From: Pinus tabuliformis
Taxonomy: Eukaryota; Streptophyta; Pinopsida; Pinales; Pinaceae
NCBI GenBank assembly: GCA_031772625.1
Contig: CM062815.1
Coordinates: 602,504,505 to 602,568,504 of the forward strand
Direction: 5' to 3'
DNA length: 64,000 nt
Part shown: positions 1 to 10,699 of the stretch, piece by piece
Position numbering within the stretch: position 1 is the first letter of the stretch
Layout: every line of letters begins with the position of its first letter
The notes under the pieces: model-generated
Databases searched by the model: none
The model's input: the letters and a program-made list of their open reading frames with translations, nothing else
What the model was told of the DNA's origin: nothing
Position numbers and translations under genes: made by a program

Positions 1-2315
1 ATGAAAAGTGGGTGGAAGGAAAAATAGTTTTGTATAAGATACTCAATATGTTCAATTAAATACTCATTTAGAAGTGAAACTTTGAACAGATTTATAGCCT
101 ATAAATAACCTATAATTATCAAACCTAAAATCAGCAATTACACCAAAGATTGATTTGTCACCTTGTGAATTGTGTAAATATATTGTGATAGCATAAATAT
201 TTGCCTCTAAGAGATCGATTCACATGCTAAAAAGTAAAAAATAGTAGTATATATGATGCAATTATGAATAATGAGCTACATGCTTGAATGCTACTAACTA
301 TGGTGTCTAGAAAACTAATTGGGAGTGATTCTTGTTATTAATTAATTCAAGATTTCAAAATAGAACGATCAATAACAATGATCCTGAAATGTAACAACTA
401 AACATATGTTAAAATTCTAAGTAGAAAGTTGGACTAATATTTGTTACACCAAAAAAATATCCAAGGGGCATTCAAACACTTCCAAATCCAAACCATGCAC
501 TAGTATCTAAAGATGCAATTGCATGGATACAATGAAAGCACTCTCTACCTCTCAATGATAACTATGTCCCTGCACAAGTATTTTAAATAGAAAAGAGGTG
601 TGAAGAAAAAAACCTCAAAGCAAAAAAAACTACACAATACGAAAATACACTTCATCCCCCCTCTACCTTTATAGAATATATCTAGGAGAATAACAAAAAG
701 ATCCATAGAGAATAGGATTAGAGTGGGAAAAATAAAGATGATAAGAAAAAACATAACCAAGAATGAAATCTAATAATTTGAACATGTGTCCACATGTACT
801 CAAAGATTAGAGGACCCATCATGATTGATTATGCATTTGATAAAATGTCATTTACTTCTTTAGTAAAAAGGAATAAATTCCTAGCCTCCTTTCTATTGTC
901 CCATGGAATAAATCCTCTATGTATTCCATCGATGTTTTGTGCTACACCTTATGCTTACTCTCCAACATTAAAATAAGAGTTACCAAATTTATTTCTAAAT
1001 ATGTCTGATTTGTTTAAGTTTGGGCCAAACCTAGTCAAATCTTGTCAAGTTCAACCAAGATGCAATGAGATTAATTATGTTTTCCTAAGATGGTCAAAAA
1101 GCTTGACCCAAGATTTTGAAAAGGAAGTTTGATAGAGATGATTTCTCTAACATATTTTCACAAATTTTCCTTTCTGCATGTCTCAAAGAGAGAATTTGAA
1201 CTAGCCTCCTCTTACCACAATGTGGCTAGATAAGTGAGACAAATATGAAGCAATAGTATCCACTAAGAGATTGTGAGTGAGGGGCATTTATTCTGCCAAA
1301 ATATGCTTAGAGCTTGCATCTAACTTCAACCATTGTTTTTTGCATTGTTGAATCCATAAGCACAAACACAAATTTTTTCATCAAAGAGGCTTGAACACTG
1401 ATATGGTCAATTTCAACATCTCACTTTTACCAACTAGGCAAGCCACTATTTCAAAATTTATTTTAAATGTGGAGTTTTATGCCAATTTTCTATTGGGAAT
1501 CCAAATCAGTCTTCTTATTTAGATTTTTCCTAATGTTTCTTGGGTCCATATCTTGTGACTGTGCTCTACACCGAGATATAAAATTTTGAAAACTCATCTC
1601 CTTGAATAAAAAAATTGTACCATAATATAAATAGGTAACTCATGTGTTCTGATTCAAATATTACCCTAATTGAAGATCTCTCTCCACATTTTGGCCTAGA
1701 TGTGAAGTTATACATGTTAACTAGGATTGCCATAGATATTACAACAATTGAGCAACCTTTTAAATGGTGGTCCCAATTTGAATTCACACGGAAGATATTT
1801 TAGTTCATTTAGCACTAAAAGATAATGTTTCTAGCATGTAAATCAAGCAATGCTAAATCAATTGTTAAAATTTTGCATATTTTCAAGAAAGTAGTAACTT
1901 TTGTAAATACTAAATAATAAATATCAAGTACTGGATTCTATCAAGTTTCATCTCTCTTGCATCAATCAATGTAAATTATAGGAATTGAACTCAGGTAGTC
2001 TAATTTAGCATAAGAGTGATAAGATAATTACCATGGAAAATTTGGTGGTTGTTTCACAAATTCAAATGGACATGTTTAAGACAAGATCATTTAATCAAAT
2101 ATGATGCTATTCTCTGCCATGTATGTTAACACTTATTGTATTGAAATCCCCTTCATATACAAAGCAAAATCCTATAAAATGCCCTCTTCTTCTCATGGTC
2201 AATGATTGCAATTTTTGTTGGGGTGCTCAGATATATTATATCCACCTTTGTCCATGAAAAAATCATATTTAGTTAATAGGTTCAACTATTAGCTATGCCA
2301 AAAATACAACCACAA
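1..2315. other. AT-rich gene-free flank
   Basis: No reading frame here has recognisable protein motifs. The longest open frames are 60-73 codons, AT-rich and of no familiar family. I see no tandem repeat, LTR terminus or RNA gene. It is most simply read as old intergenic DNA. Confidence 0.6.
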
Positions 2316-2320
2316 CAATA
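2316..2320. repeat. TSD CAATA, left copy
   Basis: The five bases CAATA directly precede the TGTTGAAATG terminus of the Copia LTR and recur directly after the 3' LTR at 10695-10699. This is the 5-bp target duplication expected of an LTR-element insertion. Confidence 0.9.
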
Positions 2321-3304
2321 TGTTGAAATGAGACAACAAGAATATTCCAATTTAATTTGTCCTTGAATTAAATTGTGAATTAAAATCGAATTTAGTCGTA
2401 ATAGCTACTTGGAAATAATTAATTAAGTTATTTTGACTTAATTAGTTGGAGAAATTCAAGTTAGAAGTCTTTTTGAAGTCATGCAAGAGTTATCCCTTGA
2501 ATTAAGGAGATAAGCCTTAAATTAAGGAGATAAGATTGAGTTATATTTCAGTTGTAATTAGTTAACTCAGTTTGCTAAGTTAAGACTAGTTAAATTAGTT
2601 CCAACCTGTTTGAGGAACTAATAGAGAGTTAATAGTCCGTTGATGCATGCATGCACTCAACTAGTGTACTCCAGTTAACTGAAGATTCCCTCATCAGAAA
2701 CTCATGCATGACTATTATGAGAAAGATCCAGTTGAGGGTAAAGACAAGGACAATGTACTATTAGTTGCATGTCTTTTCCTATAAATAAAACTCATGCACG
2801 CAGAAGGAATCATTCCTTGAGGATTGTGCAGTTCTAACAGTGGGTGAGATCAGGAGATCATCCACTTGGTAAATTGAGTTTTTCCACTTGGTTGAAGGAG
2901 ATCATCCCAGAGCAACTGCATAAGGAAATAGGAGCTTGGAGGGCAGAGAAGAAGGCTTGTGAGAAGCCAAGATTGCCTGTGAGCATCTGTGAGGATTGTA
3001 CTGAGATATGGCTAGCTGTGAGAGCTAAGGCTTTGTATAATCTCTATGTATTTCCACCTTGTATGATAATACAGATAGTGGTGTTTTTAGTTGAGGCTTT
3101 CCCCAAAGTATTTTCATGTGTATTGTGCATTGATTCTTCTCCTTCTAGTTATATTGTTCAACTTGATCTTTAAGCTTCAGCAAATTAGTAGAAGTAGGTT
3201 ATAGTATTCTTCCTTGGTTATATTGTGTTATCGGGTTAATCTACAAACAAGTTTTCTACATGGTCTTAGAGCAAGATTTGTAAATAATTTGCAGAATTTC
3301 TACA
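2321..3304 (+). repeat. Copia 5' LTR
   Basis: It starts TGTTGAAATG and ends TTCTACA, and it matches 9716-10694 along its whole length with scattered substitutions. Near 2506-2550 a short phrase, AATTAAGGAGATAAG, occurs twice in tandem. A 109-codon open frame inside it (2844-3173) is also present in shortened form in the other LTR. It has no known motif and is probably only LTR leader sequence. Confidence 0.92.
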
Positions 3305-3317
3305 TGATATCAGAGCC
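3305..3317 (+). promoter_or_regulatory. Copia primer-binding site, tRNA-iMet type
   Basis: TGATATCAGAGCC follows the 5' LTR directly. It differs by one base from the standard plant initiator-Met primer site TGGTATCAGAGCC. Confidence 0.85.
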
Positions 3318-3389
3318 AAGTTTATCAAAGCTATGAACAGTATATGGAGAAGAGAATTCAAAGTTTGAAGTTCATGGTTGCAGGTGCAA

Positions 3390-5049
3390 ATTGAATTCAT
3401 ATCATACTTCAATTGAGATGGGACATTATGCAACTAATTGCATAATGTCCCATCTCAGTTCGAAATGGACTTTACCCTCATCGCATGCATGGTGTCATTG
3501 ATGATGGGTTGTGTCTGGTATATTGACAGTGGAGCCTCACTTCACATGACCGGTGATAAAAGTTTATTCAGTTCCTTTGAGGAGAAATACCTTAAGATGC
3601 GCATAGAGATGGGTGAAGATGGAAGATATAGTGTTTCAGGAGTGGGCACGATTGCTTTTTAGAGGGAGCATGGAGCTCCTCTCACCTTGACAGATGTGAT
3701 GTATGTGCCTCGACTAAAGAAGAACTCGGTATCGGTCGCGATGTTGGAGGACAAAGGCTACAATGTTGTCTTCAGTAAAGGAAAGGTGTTCCTAAGACAC
3801 ATAGCCACGGGTTAGACCAAGAGGATAGGGATTCGGGTGAAGAATCTCTATAAATGCGAGGTAGATGATTGTGCAGCATTGAGTACGAAAGCAGAATTGG
3901 TGCAAAGCCAAGACATTGGCGACTTGTGGCACAGGCGATTGGGCCATTTGCATCATGGGGCTTTGAAGATAATGCAACAGATATCTACAGGACTTCCCGA
4001 AGGTAAACTTGAGTAAGTTTACACATGCAAAGGTTGTACCTTGGGAAAGTACACCAAGTCTTCCTTTGATGATCGAGACAGTCAAGCAGAGGCTATCTTA
4101 CAGTGAGTTCATACTAATGTGTGTGGACCATTCTTGATGGCATCCACAACGAAGCAAATGTATTATTTGATTTTCATTAATGACTATTCTTGTAAATGTT
4201 GGATTTAACTCATGCAGAAGAAGGACCAAACCTTCACAAAGTTTTGTGAGCTTAAAGCTTTGGTCGAGAAAGAGTCAAGGAAGAAGATCAAGGCCTTGAG
4301 AAGCAAAAATGGTGGAGAATATGTCTCTCAAGGGTTTACGAAATTCTATGCAGTGGAAGGAATTAAATGAGATTTGACGACACCTCATAACCCATAATAG
4401 AATGGGGTGGCCGAGAGGAAGAAAAGAACTATTGTAGGGGCAGCACGGGCAATGCTACATGACCAAGGCCTACCACTTCACTTGTGGGTTGAGGCATGCA
4501 ATACAATGGTCTATTTGCAGAATAGAAGGCTGCATCACATACTTGGGATGAAGACACCAGAGGAAGCTTTCTCTGGTAAGAGACCAGATGTGGGTCACTT
4601 TAGGATATTTGGTTCATCGATATATTTTTGTGGGACAAAAGATGCATGGAAGAAGCTTGAGCCAACAACAGAGTTGGGGATACTTGTGGGGTACACTGAT
4701 ACACCTCACAACTATCGGGTGTTCTTGCTTACCAGTCGGAGGACAGCGGTTCACAGAGATCTCAAGTTTGATGAGTAGAAGGCCATGCGAGTTTCCCTTG
4801 AGAGGGAGCTTTAACTACAGGCTGTGGAGGAACTATTGGTTCCTAAGGAGGAGGGGCCTCAGACTGATGCGGAGTAGCCACATGCAAAGGTTCCAGGAGT
4901 GGAGACATCCACTCAAGCAGAGTATTCCAGAGATGGACAGAAGTGCACAAGAGAAGCTGACAGATTGTTGCAGGATGTGAGAGAGAATGTGGGAGCACCA
5001 TTTTCTCAGCGCAGACAGAGGAGGTCACTTGAGAGGTACACTAGATACA
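3390..5049 (+). pseudogene. Copia pol remnant: protease, GAG-pre-integrase, integrase
   Basis: Reading through stops, this segment encodes a knuckle fragment, the protease motif DSGASLHMTG near 3530, a GAG-pre-integrase stretch (DLWHRRLGHLHHGALK, about 3920-3970), a zinc-binding C-x2-C and an integrase core. The core ends in the clear GVAERKKRTIVGAARAMLHD block at 4405-4460. The longest clean piece is 4407-4778, covering the integrase C-terminal half and the HLKVFG-like region. There are at least eight in-frame stops. The frame is cut at 5054 by the nested chromovirus and resumes at 8151. Confidence 0.88.
3414..3457. repeat. Perfect 20-bp foldback in Copia gag remnant
   Basis: The left arm TGAGATGGGACATTATGCAA and its exact reverse complement are separated by the 4-base loop CTAA. 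The left arm reads as the end of a gag zinc knuckle (GHYATNC). The foldback lies where most of gag has been lost, so it may mark a deletion or template-switch junction. Confidence 0.85.
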
Positions 5050-5054
5050 TGGCC
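5050..5054. repeat. TSD TGGCC, left copy
   Basis: TGGCC precedes the nested Gypsy and recurs at 8146-8150. Removing the insert and one copy rejoins the Copia polyprotein region. Confidence 0.9.
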
Positions 5055-5387
5055 TATTAGGTCCCTATACTACTAGTGTAACCCCTTATTGTTATTGGTA
5101 CAACCCCCTTATTATATTGTTGTGCCCATGCAGTCCCCATATTGTTATTATTGTGCCCCATAGAAGCCCACTCTTGTTATTATTGTGCCCTTACATTATC
5201 ATTGTTATGTTGGCTCTGATTATATTATGATCCCTTAGACTCCTATATATAGAAAGGAGGTCTTGTCATTCGTATCATCCAAGAATTGTTCATTTTTGTA
5301 ATGTAAAGGAGGTTGCCCCCTCGAAGAGGCTTATTCCTAAGGCGTTGATCTATCTTTTCTATCTTTTTGTGAGTTGGTTTCATAACA
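5055..5387 (+). repeat. Chromovirus-1 5' LTR
   Basis: It begins TATTAGG, where the partner LTR has TGTTAGG, so the terminal TG is mutated. It ends CATAACA. A TATA box (TATATATAG) lies at 5244-5252, and a CCCCCTCGAAGAGG fold follows in the leader. Confidence 0.92.
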
Positions 5388-5389
5388 TT

Positions 5390-5401
5390 TGGTATCAGAG
5401 C
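5390..5401 (+). promoter_or_regulatory. Chromovirus-1 primer-binding site, tRNA-iMet
   Basis: TGGTATCAGAGC starts two bases after the 5' LTR. It is the canonical initiator-Met tRNA primer site. Confidence 0.92.
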
Positions 5402-6156
5402 TTTGGATTCTAGGGTTTTGCTACTCCAAACAGGTCATCATGGTAGTTTCTCTATAACCTTTTTTCTGTGATGTTTCAGAAGCTAAAAATAAAAACCGAT
5501 TTGAGAAGAAATCTTGCTGAACTGTGAGTCCAAATTTTAGATCTTATCTTGCTATATTTTCGGAGATATGATATGAGGAATGTAGGGTTTTTGCAAGATC
5601 CAAATTTTCATCTAAAACAGGCCATCATGGTATTTTCGCTATAACCTTTTTGCTACAAAGTTTCAGAAGCTAAAGAAAAAACCCATTTGAGAAGAAATCG
5701 TTCTGAATCTTGATTCCGAATTTTAGATCTTGTCTCACTATATTTTTCGATATATGATCTGAGGAAGTTAGGGTTTTTGTAGACTCCCAATTACATCCTA
5801 AACAAGTGACCTTGGGAAAATCGTCATAACTTTTTCTGTGAGAAACAAATTGAAATTTTGTAAGAAGTTACAGAAAGAGGACGGACTGAAGTTTTCTTCA
5901 CATAGTTTTCAGATCCAAAGGTCAAAACAGTGACATGTGACACATCGTACAAGTTCGCTCTACTGAAACATTATATAATCAGGTCATCGTAGAAGATTGG
6001 GCATAACTCTTTCTTGGAGAATCAAATTCCGATCAGACTTGCGAGGTTAGAAAGATGGCTCAAAGGGATACTACAGGAGACAATTTCAGAACTTTGAGAT
6101 CTGAAAGTACATAGTTATAGTCTTTTCAAGATCGATCTCCTGAAATAAAGAAAAGG
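5402..6156 (+). other. Chromovirus-1 untranslated leader
   Basis: There is no coding motif. It contains diverged repeats of a phrase around CTATAACCTTTTT...AGAAGCTAAA...CCCATTTGAGAAGAAATC (near 5451-5510 and 5639-5700). The leader of the young copy (27279-27933) is homologous to it. Confidence 0.75.
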
Positions 6157-7548
6157 CGATATGAGGAAGTTTGATGGAAAGGATCCAATAAATTGGATAC
6201 CATAGATGGAGCAATATTTTGATCTACATGGTGTACCAGTATTACAAAAGGTATGTATTGCATCTTCATATTTAGAATTAGATCAATTTTTATGGTACAA
6301 AGGGCTTTGTTCTCATAAACCACTTGTTACGTGGTCAATTTTCATGGAGGAAATGATAGCACATTATGAGGATACAAAGAGCAACACCTTCTTTAGAGCA
6401 ACGCCACAACAATTGGAAGCAAAAAGAGAAAAAGGGCTTTGTTACATAGTGGAAAGAAAAATTATGGCAACAAGGAAGTCTACCCCTCACAACTATAAAG
6501 ATGGAAGTGTTGTTTCTCCTAGACTTCCACAACCTACAAGGGTTACACCACAACAATTGGAAGAAAAAAGAGAAAAAGGGCTTTGTTACAATTGCGATAA
6601 CAAATATATTAAAGGTCATAAGTGTGCTGAGAAGAAATTATTTTACATTGACTGTGGAGAGGAGGAAGAAAATGATCAAGAAACGTTAAAAGAAGAGTAT
6701 ATATACCAGGAACCAACCCTAGAGAAAGAAGAAATGAATCCGACCATATCTTGTAAAGCATTGGACAGAATTAACACTCCTCAAACTATCAATATAGAAG
6801 GACATATCAAAAAGAAAAATGTTCAAGAATTGAAAGATCACATCAAGTCTCAAGAAATCAATCTGACCATATCTTGTAATGTATTGGAAGAAATTACCAC
6901 TCCTCAAACTATCAAGATAGAAGGACATATCAAGAAGAAAAAGGTAATAGTGTTGATTGATTTGGGCAATACCCATAATTTTATTGATTGTAAGATAACC
7001 AAGGAATTGAATTGCTTCCTATATCCAGCACCGAAGTGTCAAGTGATGGTTGCAAGTGGAGGAACCATAAATTGCTCTCAAAAGTGCCATAATATCAAGC
7101 TATCCATGGGAGAATATGTATTGAATAGCCCAATGCTTTCCATTCCAATGGGTGGTGTTGATGTTTTACTAGGAGTCCAATGTCTATAATCTTTGGGTAC
7201 GATAGCTTTTAATTTTCAAGAACCTTTCTTGAAATTTTTTTGGGAAAGAAAGGAAGTTGAATTAAGGGGTATCGAAGGAAAACCTGGAAAGATAATCAAC
7301 TCTAACAACATGACAAAGCTTCTAAATAAAGAACAACATGGTGTAATTGCACAATTATGTTCACTAGAGGATCCCACATCGAAATCATGTATTTCTCCAG
7401 ATCTCCAAAATGTTTTGGACAATCATTCCAAGGTATTTGAGACTCCCAAAGGTCTCCCACCTATTCGTGATCATGATCATGCTATTCATTTGATTCCATG
7501 AAGTGTTCCTCTAAACATTAGGGCTTACATATATCCATATGCCCAAAG
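6157..7548 (+). pseudogene. Chromovirus-1 gag-protease remnant
   Basis: A gag start region (MRKFDGKDP type) leads into an open frame at 6206-7189. It has a zinc knuckle C-x2-C-x7-H-x-C (CYNCDNKYIKGHKC) and a retropepsin whose active triad reads DLG instead of DSG, so it is probably inactive. Much of gag between the N-terminal block and the knuckle is deleted. Two stretches are duplicated in tandem: the TPQQLE...EKGLCY block (about 6400-6450 and 6547-6590) and the block ending PQTI-IEGHIKKK (near 6735-6815 and 6860-6940). A stop at 7187-7189 ends the frame. The downstream piece 7193-7501 matches the region before RT, and homology stops near 7548. Confidence 0.88.
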
Positions 7549-7799
7549 GAGTGGGACCTCATTCAAAAGTTGCAGAAGATCCCAGTTCAAAAAGTACTGC
7601 GAGAACTTAACAAGGAAGGAAAAATAATATAGGATCTGGAAGCAGTCATAGAACCGTGAAATTGAAAGCTATGGAATAGATCAATTTCAGAGTATCTCAT
7701 CAAGTGGAAGAACTTACCCGCTGAAGATTCCTCATCGGAGGACAAGAATTTATACAGAAGCATCAAGAACTACTCAAGTGTTGAGGACAACACTTTTTT
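7549..7799 (+). pseudogene. Chromovirus-1 chromodomain tail
   Basis: After a deletion of about 2.5 kb relative to the intact copy, the sequence resumes in the C-terminal tail. It contains [18 protein letters not shown], which corresponds to the chromodomain of the 26932 element. Two stops lie upstream of it. In chromoviruses this domain binds methylated histone and steers integration. Here it is a relic. Confidence 0.82.
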
Positions 7800-7812
7800 A
7801 AGGAGAGGGGCA
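7800..7812 (+). promoter_or_regulatory. Chromovirus-1 polypurine tract
   Basis: AAGGAGAGGGGCA abuts the 3' LTR. It is the plus-strand primer site of reverse transcription and matches the tract of the young copy. Confidence 0.85.
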
Positions 7813-8145
7813 TGTTAGGTCCCTATACTACTAGTGTAACCCCTTATTGTTATTAGTACAACCCCCTTATTATATTGTTGTGCCCATGCAGTCCCCATAT
7901 TATTATTATTGTGCCCCATAGAAGCCCACTATTGTTATTATTGTGCCCTTACATTATCATTGTTATGTCGGCTCTGATTATATTATGACCCCTTAGACTC
8001 CTATATATAGAAAGGAGGTATTGTCATTTGTATCAACTAAGAATTGTTCATTTGTGTAATGTAAAGGAGGTTGCCCCTTCGAAGTGGCTTATTCCTAAGG
8101 CGTTGATCTATCTTTTCTATATTTTTGTAAGATAGTTTCATAACA
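7813..8145 (+). repeat. Chromovirus-1 3' LTR
   Basis: It is 333 bp, starts TGTTAGG and ends CATAACA, with a TATA box at 8002-8010. It differs from the 5' LTR at about 5% of positions by hand count. Confidence 0.92.
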
Positions 8146-8150
8146 TGGCC
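8146..8150. repeat. TSD TGGCC, right copy
   Basis: It is the partner of 5050-5054. Confidence 0.9.
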
Positions 8151-9700
8151 CTTGTTGGGGAATGTAGTGAGACCGAGCCATCTTCCTTTGAGAAAGCAGT
8201 GTAGTAGCCGATTTGGGTTGATGTTATGCTGGAGGAGTATGACTCCATAGTTCATAACAGTGCTTGGGACCTGGTTCCGAGACTGGAGAAAAGTCAGTTG
8301 TGATTTCTCGTTGGATTTACAAGGTAAAGCAAGCTTCTGATAGTAGTCTGGAGAGGCATAAGGCAACATTTGTTGCCCGTGTCTTTTCATAGGTCGAGGG
8401 GATTGACTATGATGAGAATTTTTCTCCTGTCGCAAGGTACTCATCTATCAGATCTATGTTGGCACTATCAACATAGATGGGTTGGAAGATCCATCAGATG
8501 GATGTGAAGATTGAACTCCTCAATGGCGAGATTGAGGAAGAGGTGTACATAGAGTAGCCAAAAGGTTTTGAGACCTTCGATTGTGAGTCGCATGTGTGCC
8601 GACTCAAGAGAGTGTTGTATGGGTTGAAGCAAGCACCTCGTGCTTGGTACACTAGGATAGACAAATACTTCACTGGGTTGGGCTTCACAAAGAGTGAAGC
8701 GGATGTGAACCTGTACCACATCGTAGTGGAAGGTAAGTTGTTGATCATCGTTCTTTATGTTGTTGATCTCATATTGATTGGTGATGATTAGTTGATCGTG
8801 ACTTGCAAGGAGGACCTTGCAAGAGAATTCGAGATGAAATACATGGGTCTCAAACATTACTTCCTTGGCATGGAAGTGTGGTAGAAGGATGGGGAGTTGT
8901 TTGTATCTCAGGGCAAGTATGCCAATGAGATACTTAGGATATTCCACATGGAGAAGTGCAAGCCCATGTAGACTCCTCTAGGAGGTAACTAGAGGACGGA
9001 GGATGCTACTTCAAGAGAAGTGGTAGAGGCTATTATGTACAGGAAACTTGTGGGTTCACTGATGTACTTAGTGAATACATGACCAGATTTGTGCTATGTG
9101 GTGAACCAGCTGAGTCAAGCGATGTTTCAACCTACCAAGATGTTTTGGAAGGTGCCAAAGCATGTATTGAGATACCTCAGAGGCACATCTTAGTATGGAT
9201 TATGGTACAGATGGACAGAGGGAGTGAAGCTACAGGGCTTCACTAATGTAGATTGGGTAGGGAGTCCATTAGATCGGAAGAGCACATTAGGAGGGATTTT
9301 CAACCTTGGGTCAACAACAGTTTCTTGGTACAGTTGGAAACAGAGGTCAATTGCACTTAGCTCGACAGAGGCAAAATACATGGCTGTAAGTTAGGCAACA
9401 TGTGAGGCCATCTGGATGCGAAAAATCCTAGTTGGTTTATTTGATCAGAGGCTGGATCCAACTGTGATCTATTGTGATAATCAGAGTTGTATCAAACTCT
9501 CTAAGAATCTAGTATTTCATGATAGGTCCAAGCACATCAACATCCGGTATCATCATCTCAAAGACTGTGTAGCGAGGAGGATCATGTTGTTGCAGTATAT
9601 TTCAACAAAGGAGTAAGATGTTGACATTTGGACAAAGGCATTATTAAAGTGTAAATTCGAGTTCCGTAGAGACAAGATTGGGGTGGCAGATAATCCCTTT
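8151..9700 (+). pseudogene. Copia pol remnant: reverse transcriptase and RNase H
   Basis: This continues the Copia polyprotein after the nested insert. Readable landmarks are the RT block RLKRVLYGLKQAPRAWY (about 8597-8650), the catalytic region LYVVDLILIGDD at 8755-8790, where the usual YVDD box reads YVVD so one catalytic Asp is lost, and the RNase H end with DNQSCIKLSKN...RSKHINIRYH at 9475-9565. Stops and frame changes are dense throughout. Clean frames survive only at 8594-8791 and 9416-9616. The segment ends just before the polypurine tract. Confidence 0.88.
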
Positions 9701-9706
9701 CTTGTT

Positions 9707-9715
9707 GAGAGGGAG
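9707..9715 (+). promoter_or_regulatory. Copia polypurine tract
   Basis: GAGAGGGAG lies immediately before the 3' LTR terminus TGTTGAAATG. Confidence 0.85.
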
Positions 9716-10694
9716 TGTTGAAATGTGGCAACAAGAATATTCCAATTTAATTTGTCCTTGAATTAAATTGTGAATTAAAACCAAATTTAGTCTTAACAGC
9801 TACTTGGAAATAATTAATTAAGTTTTTTTGACTTAATTAGTTGGAGAAATTCAAGTTAGAAGTCTTTCTGAAGTCATGCAAGAGTTATCCTTTAAATTAA
9901 GGAGATAAGCCTTAAATTAAGGAGATAAGATTGAGTTATATTTGAGTTGTAATTAGTCAACTCAGTTTACTGAGTTAAGTCCAGTTAAATCAGTTCCAAA
10001 CTGTTTGAGGAACTAATAGAGAGTTAACAATTCGTTGATGCATGCATGCACTCAACTAGTGTACTCTAGTTAACTAAAGATTCCCTCATCAGAAAATCAT
10101 GCATGTCTATTTTGAGAAAGACCCAATTGATAGTAAAGACAAGGATAGTGTGCTATCAGTTGCATGTGTTTTCCTATAAAGAAAACTCATGCATGCAGAA
10201 GGAATCATTCCTTGAGGATTGCGCAGTTTTGACAGTGTGTGAGATTAGGAGATCATCCACTTGGTAAATCGAGTTTTTCCACTTGGTTGAAGGAGATCAT
10301 CCCAAAGGAACTGTGCAAGGAAATAGGAGCTTGGAGGGTAGAGAAGAAGGCTTGTGAGAAGCCAAGATTTCTTGTGAGCATCTGTGAGGATTGTACTAAG
10401 AGCCGGCTAGCTGTGAGAGCTAAAGCTTTGTATAATCTCTATGTATTTCCACCTTGTATGATAATACAGATAGTTAGCTTAGGATTTCCCCAAAGTATTT
10501 TCATGTGTATTGTGCATTGATTCTTCTTCTTCTAGTTATATTGTTCAGCTCAATCTTTAAGCTTCCGCAAATTGATAGTAGAAGTAGGTTATAGTATTCT
10601 GCTTTGGTCATATTGCATTATTGGGTTAATCTACAGTCAGATTTTCTACATGGTCTCAGAACGAGATTTGTAGAGAATTTGAGAAAATTCTACA
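9716..10694 (+). repeat. Copia 3' LTR
   Basis: It is the partner of 2321-3304, about 979 bp, from TGTTGAAATG to TTCTACA. Scattered substitutions and small indels against the 5' copy indicate an old insertion. Confidence 0.92.
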
Positions 10695-10699
10695 CAATA
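10695..10699. repeat. TSD CAATA, right copy
   Basis: It is the partner of 2316-2320. Confidence 0.9.

Larger units (their letters stand above)
5055..8145 (+). mobile_element. Deletion-derivative chromovirus (Gypsy) nested in Copia
   Basis: It has two 333-bp LTRs (5055-5387, 7813-8145), an initiator-Met primer site, a gag-protease remnant, a short piece leading into RT, and then an abrupt jump to a chromodomain tail. RT, RNase H and integrase are missing. It belongs to the same family as the full element at 26932-32779: LTR length, termini, TATA box and protein sequence all correspond. The two LTRs differ at roughly 17 positions (hand count), so this copy is much older than the 26932 copy. 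It cannot transpose alone. Confidence 0.93.
2321..10694 (+). mobile_element. Copia LTR retrotransposon, decayed, with nested Gypsy
   Basis: The element has paired LTRs (2321-3304 and 9716-10694), a degenerate initiator-Met primer site, integrase, RT and RNase H remnants in Copia order, a polypurine tract and a perfect TSD (CAATA). It spans 8,374 bp, of which 3,096 bp is the nested chromovirus plus its TSD, leaving about 5.3 kb. Most of gag is missing and the polyprotein has many stops, so it is dead. The phrases around the protease (DSGASLHMTG) and integrase (GVAERKKRTI) are standard for plant Copia. I cannot place the lineage securely. Confidence 0.93.

Noticed and set aside
2844-3173. 109-codon frame in the Copia 5' LTR with a homologous frame at 10239-10520
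   Set aside because: Its presence in both LTRs follows from their being copies. The second is truncated by a frame change, the frame has no known motif, and it lies in leader-like sequence.
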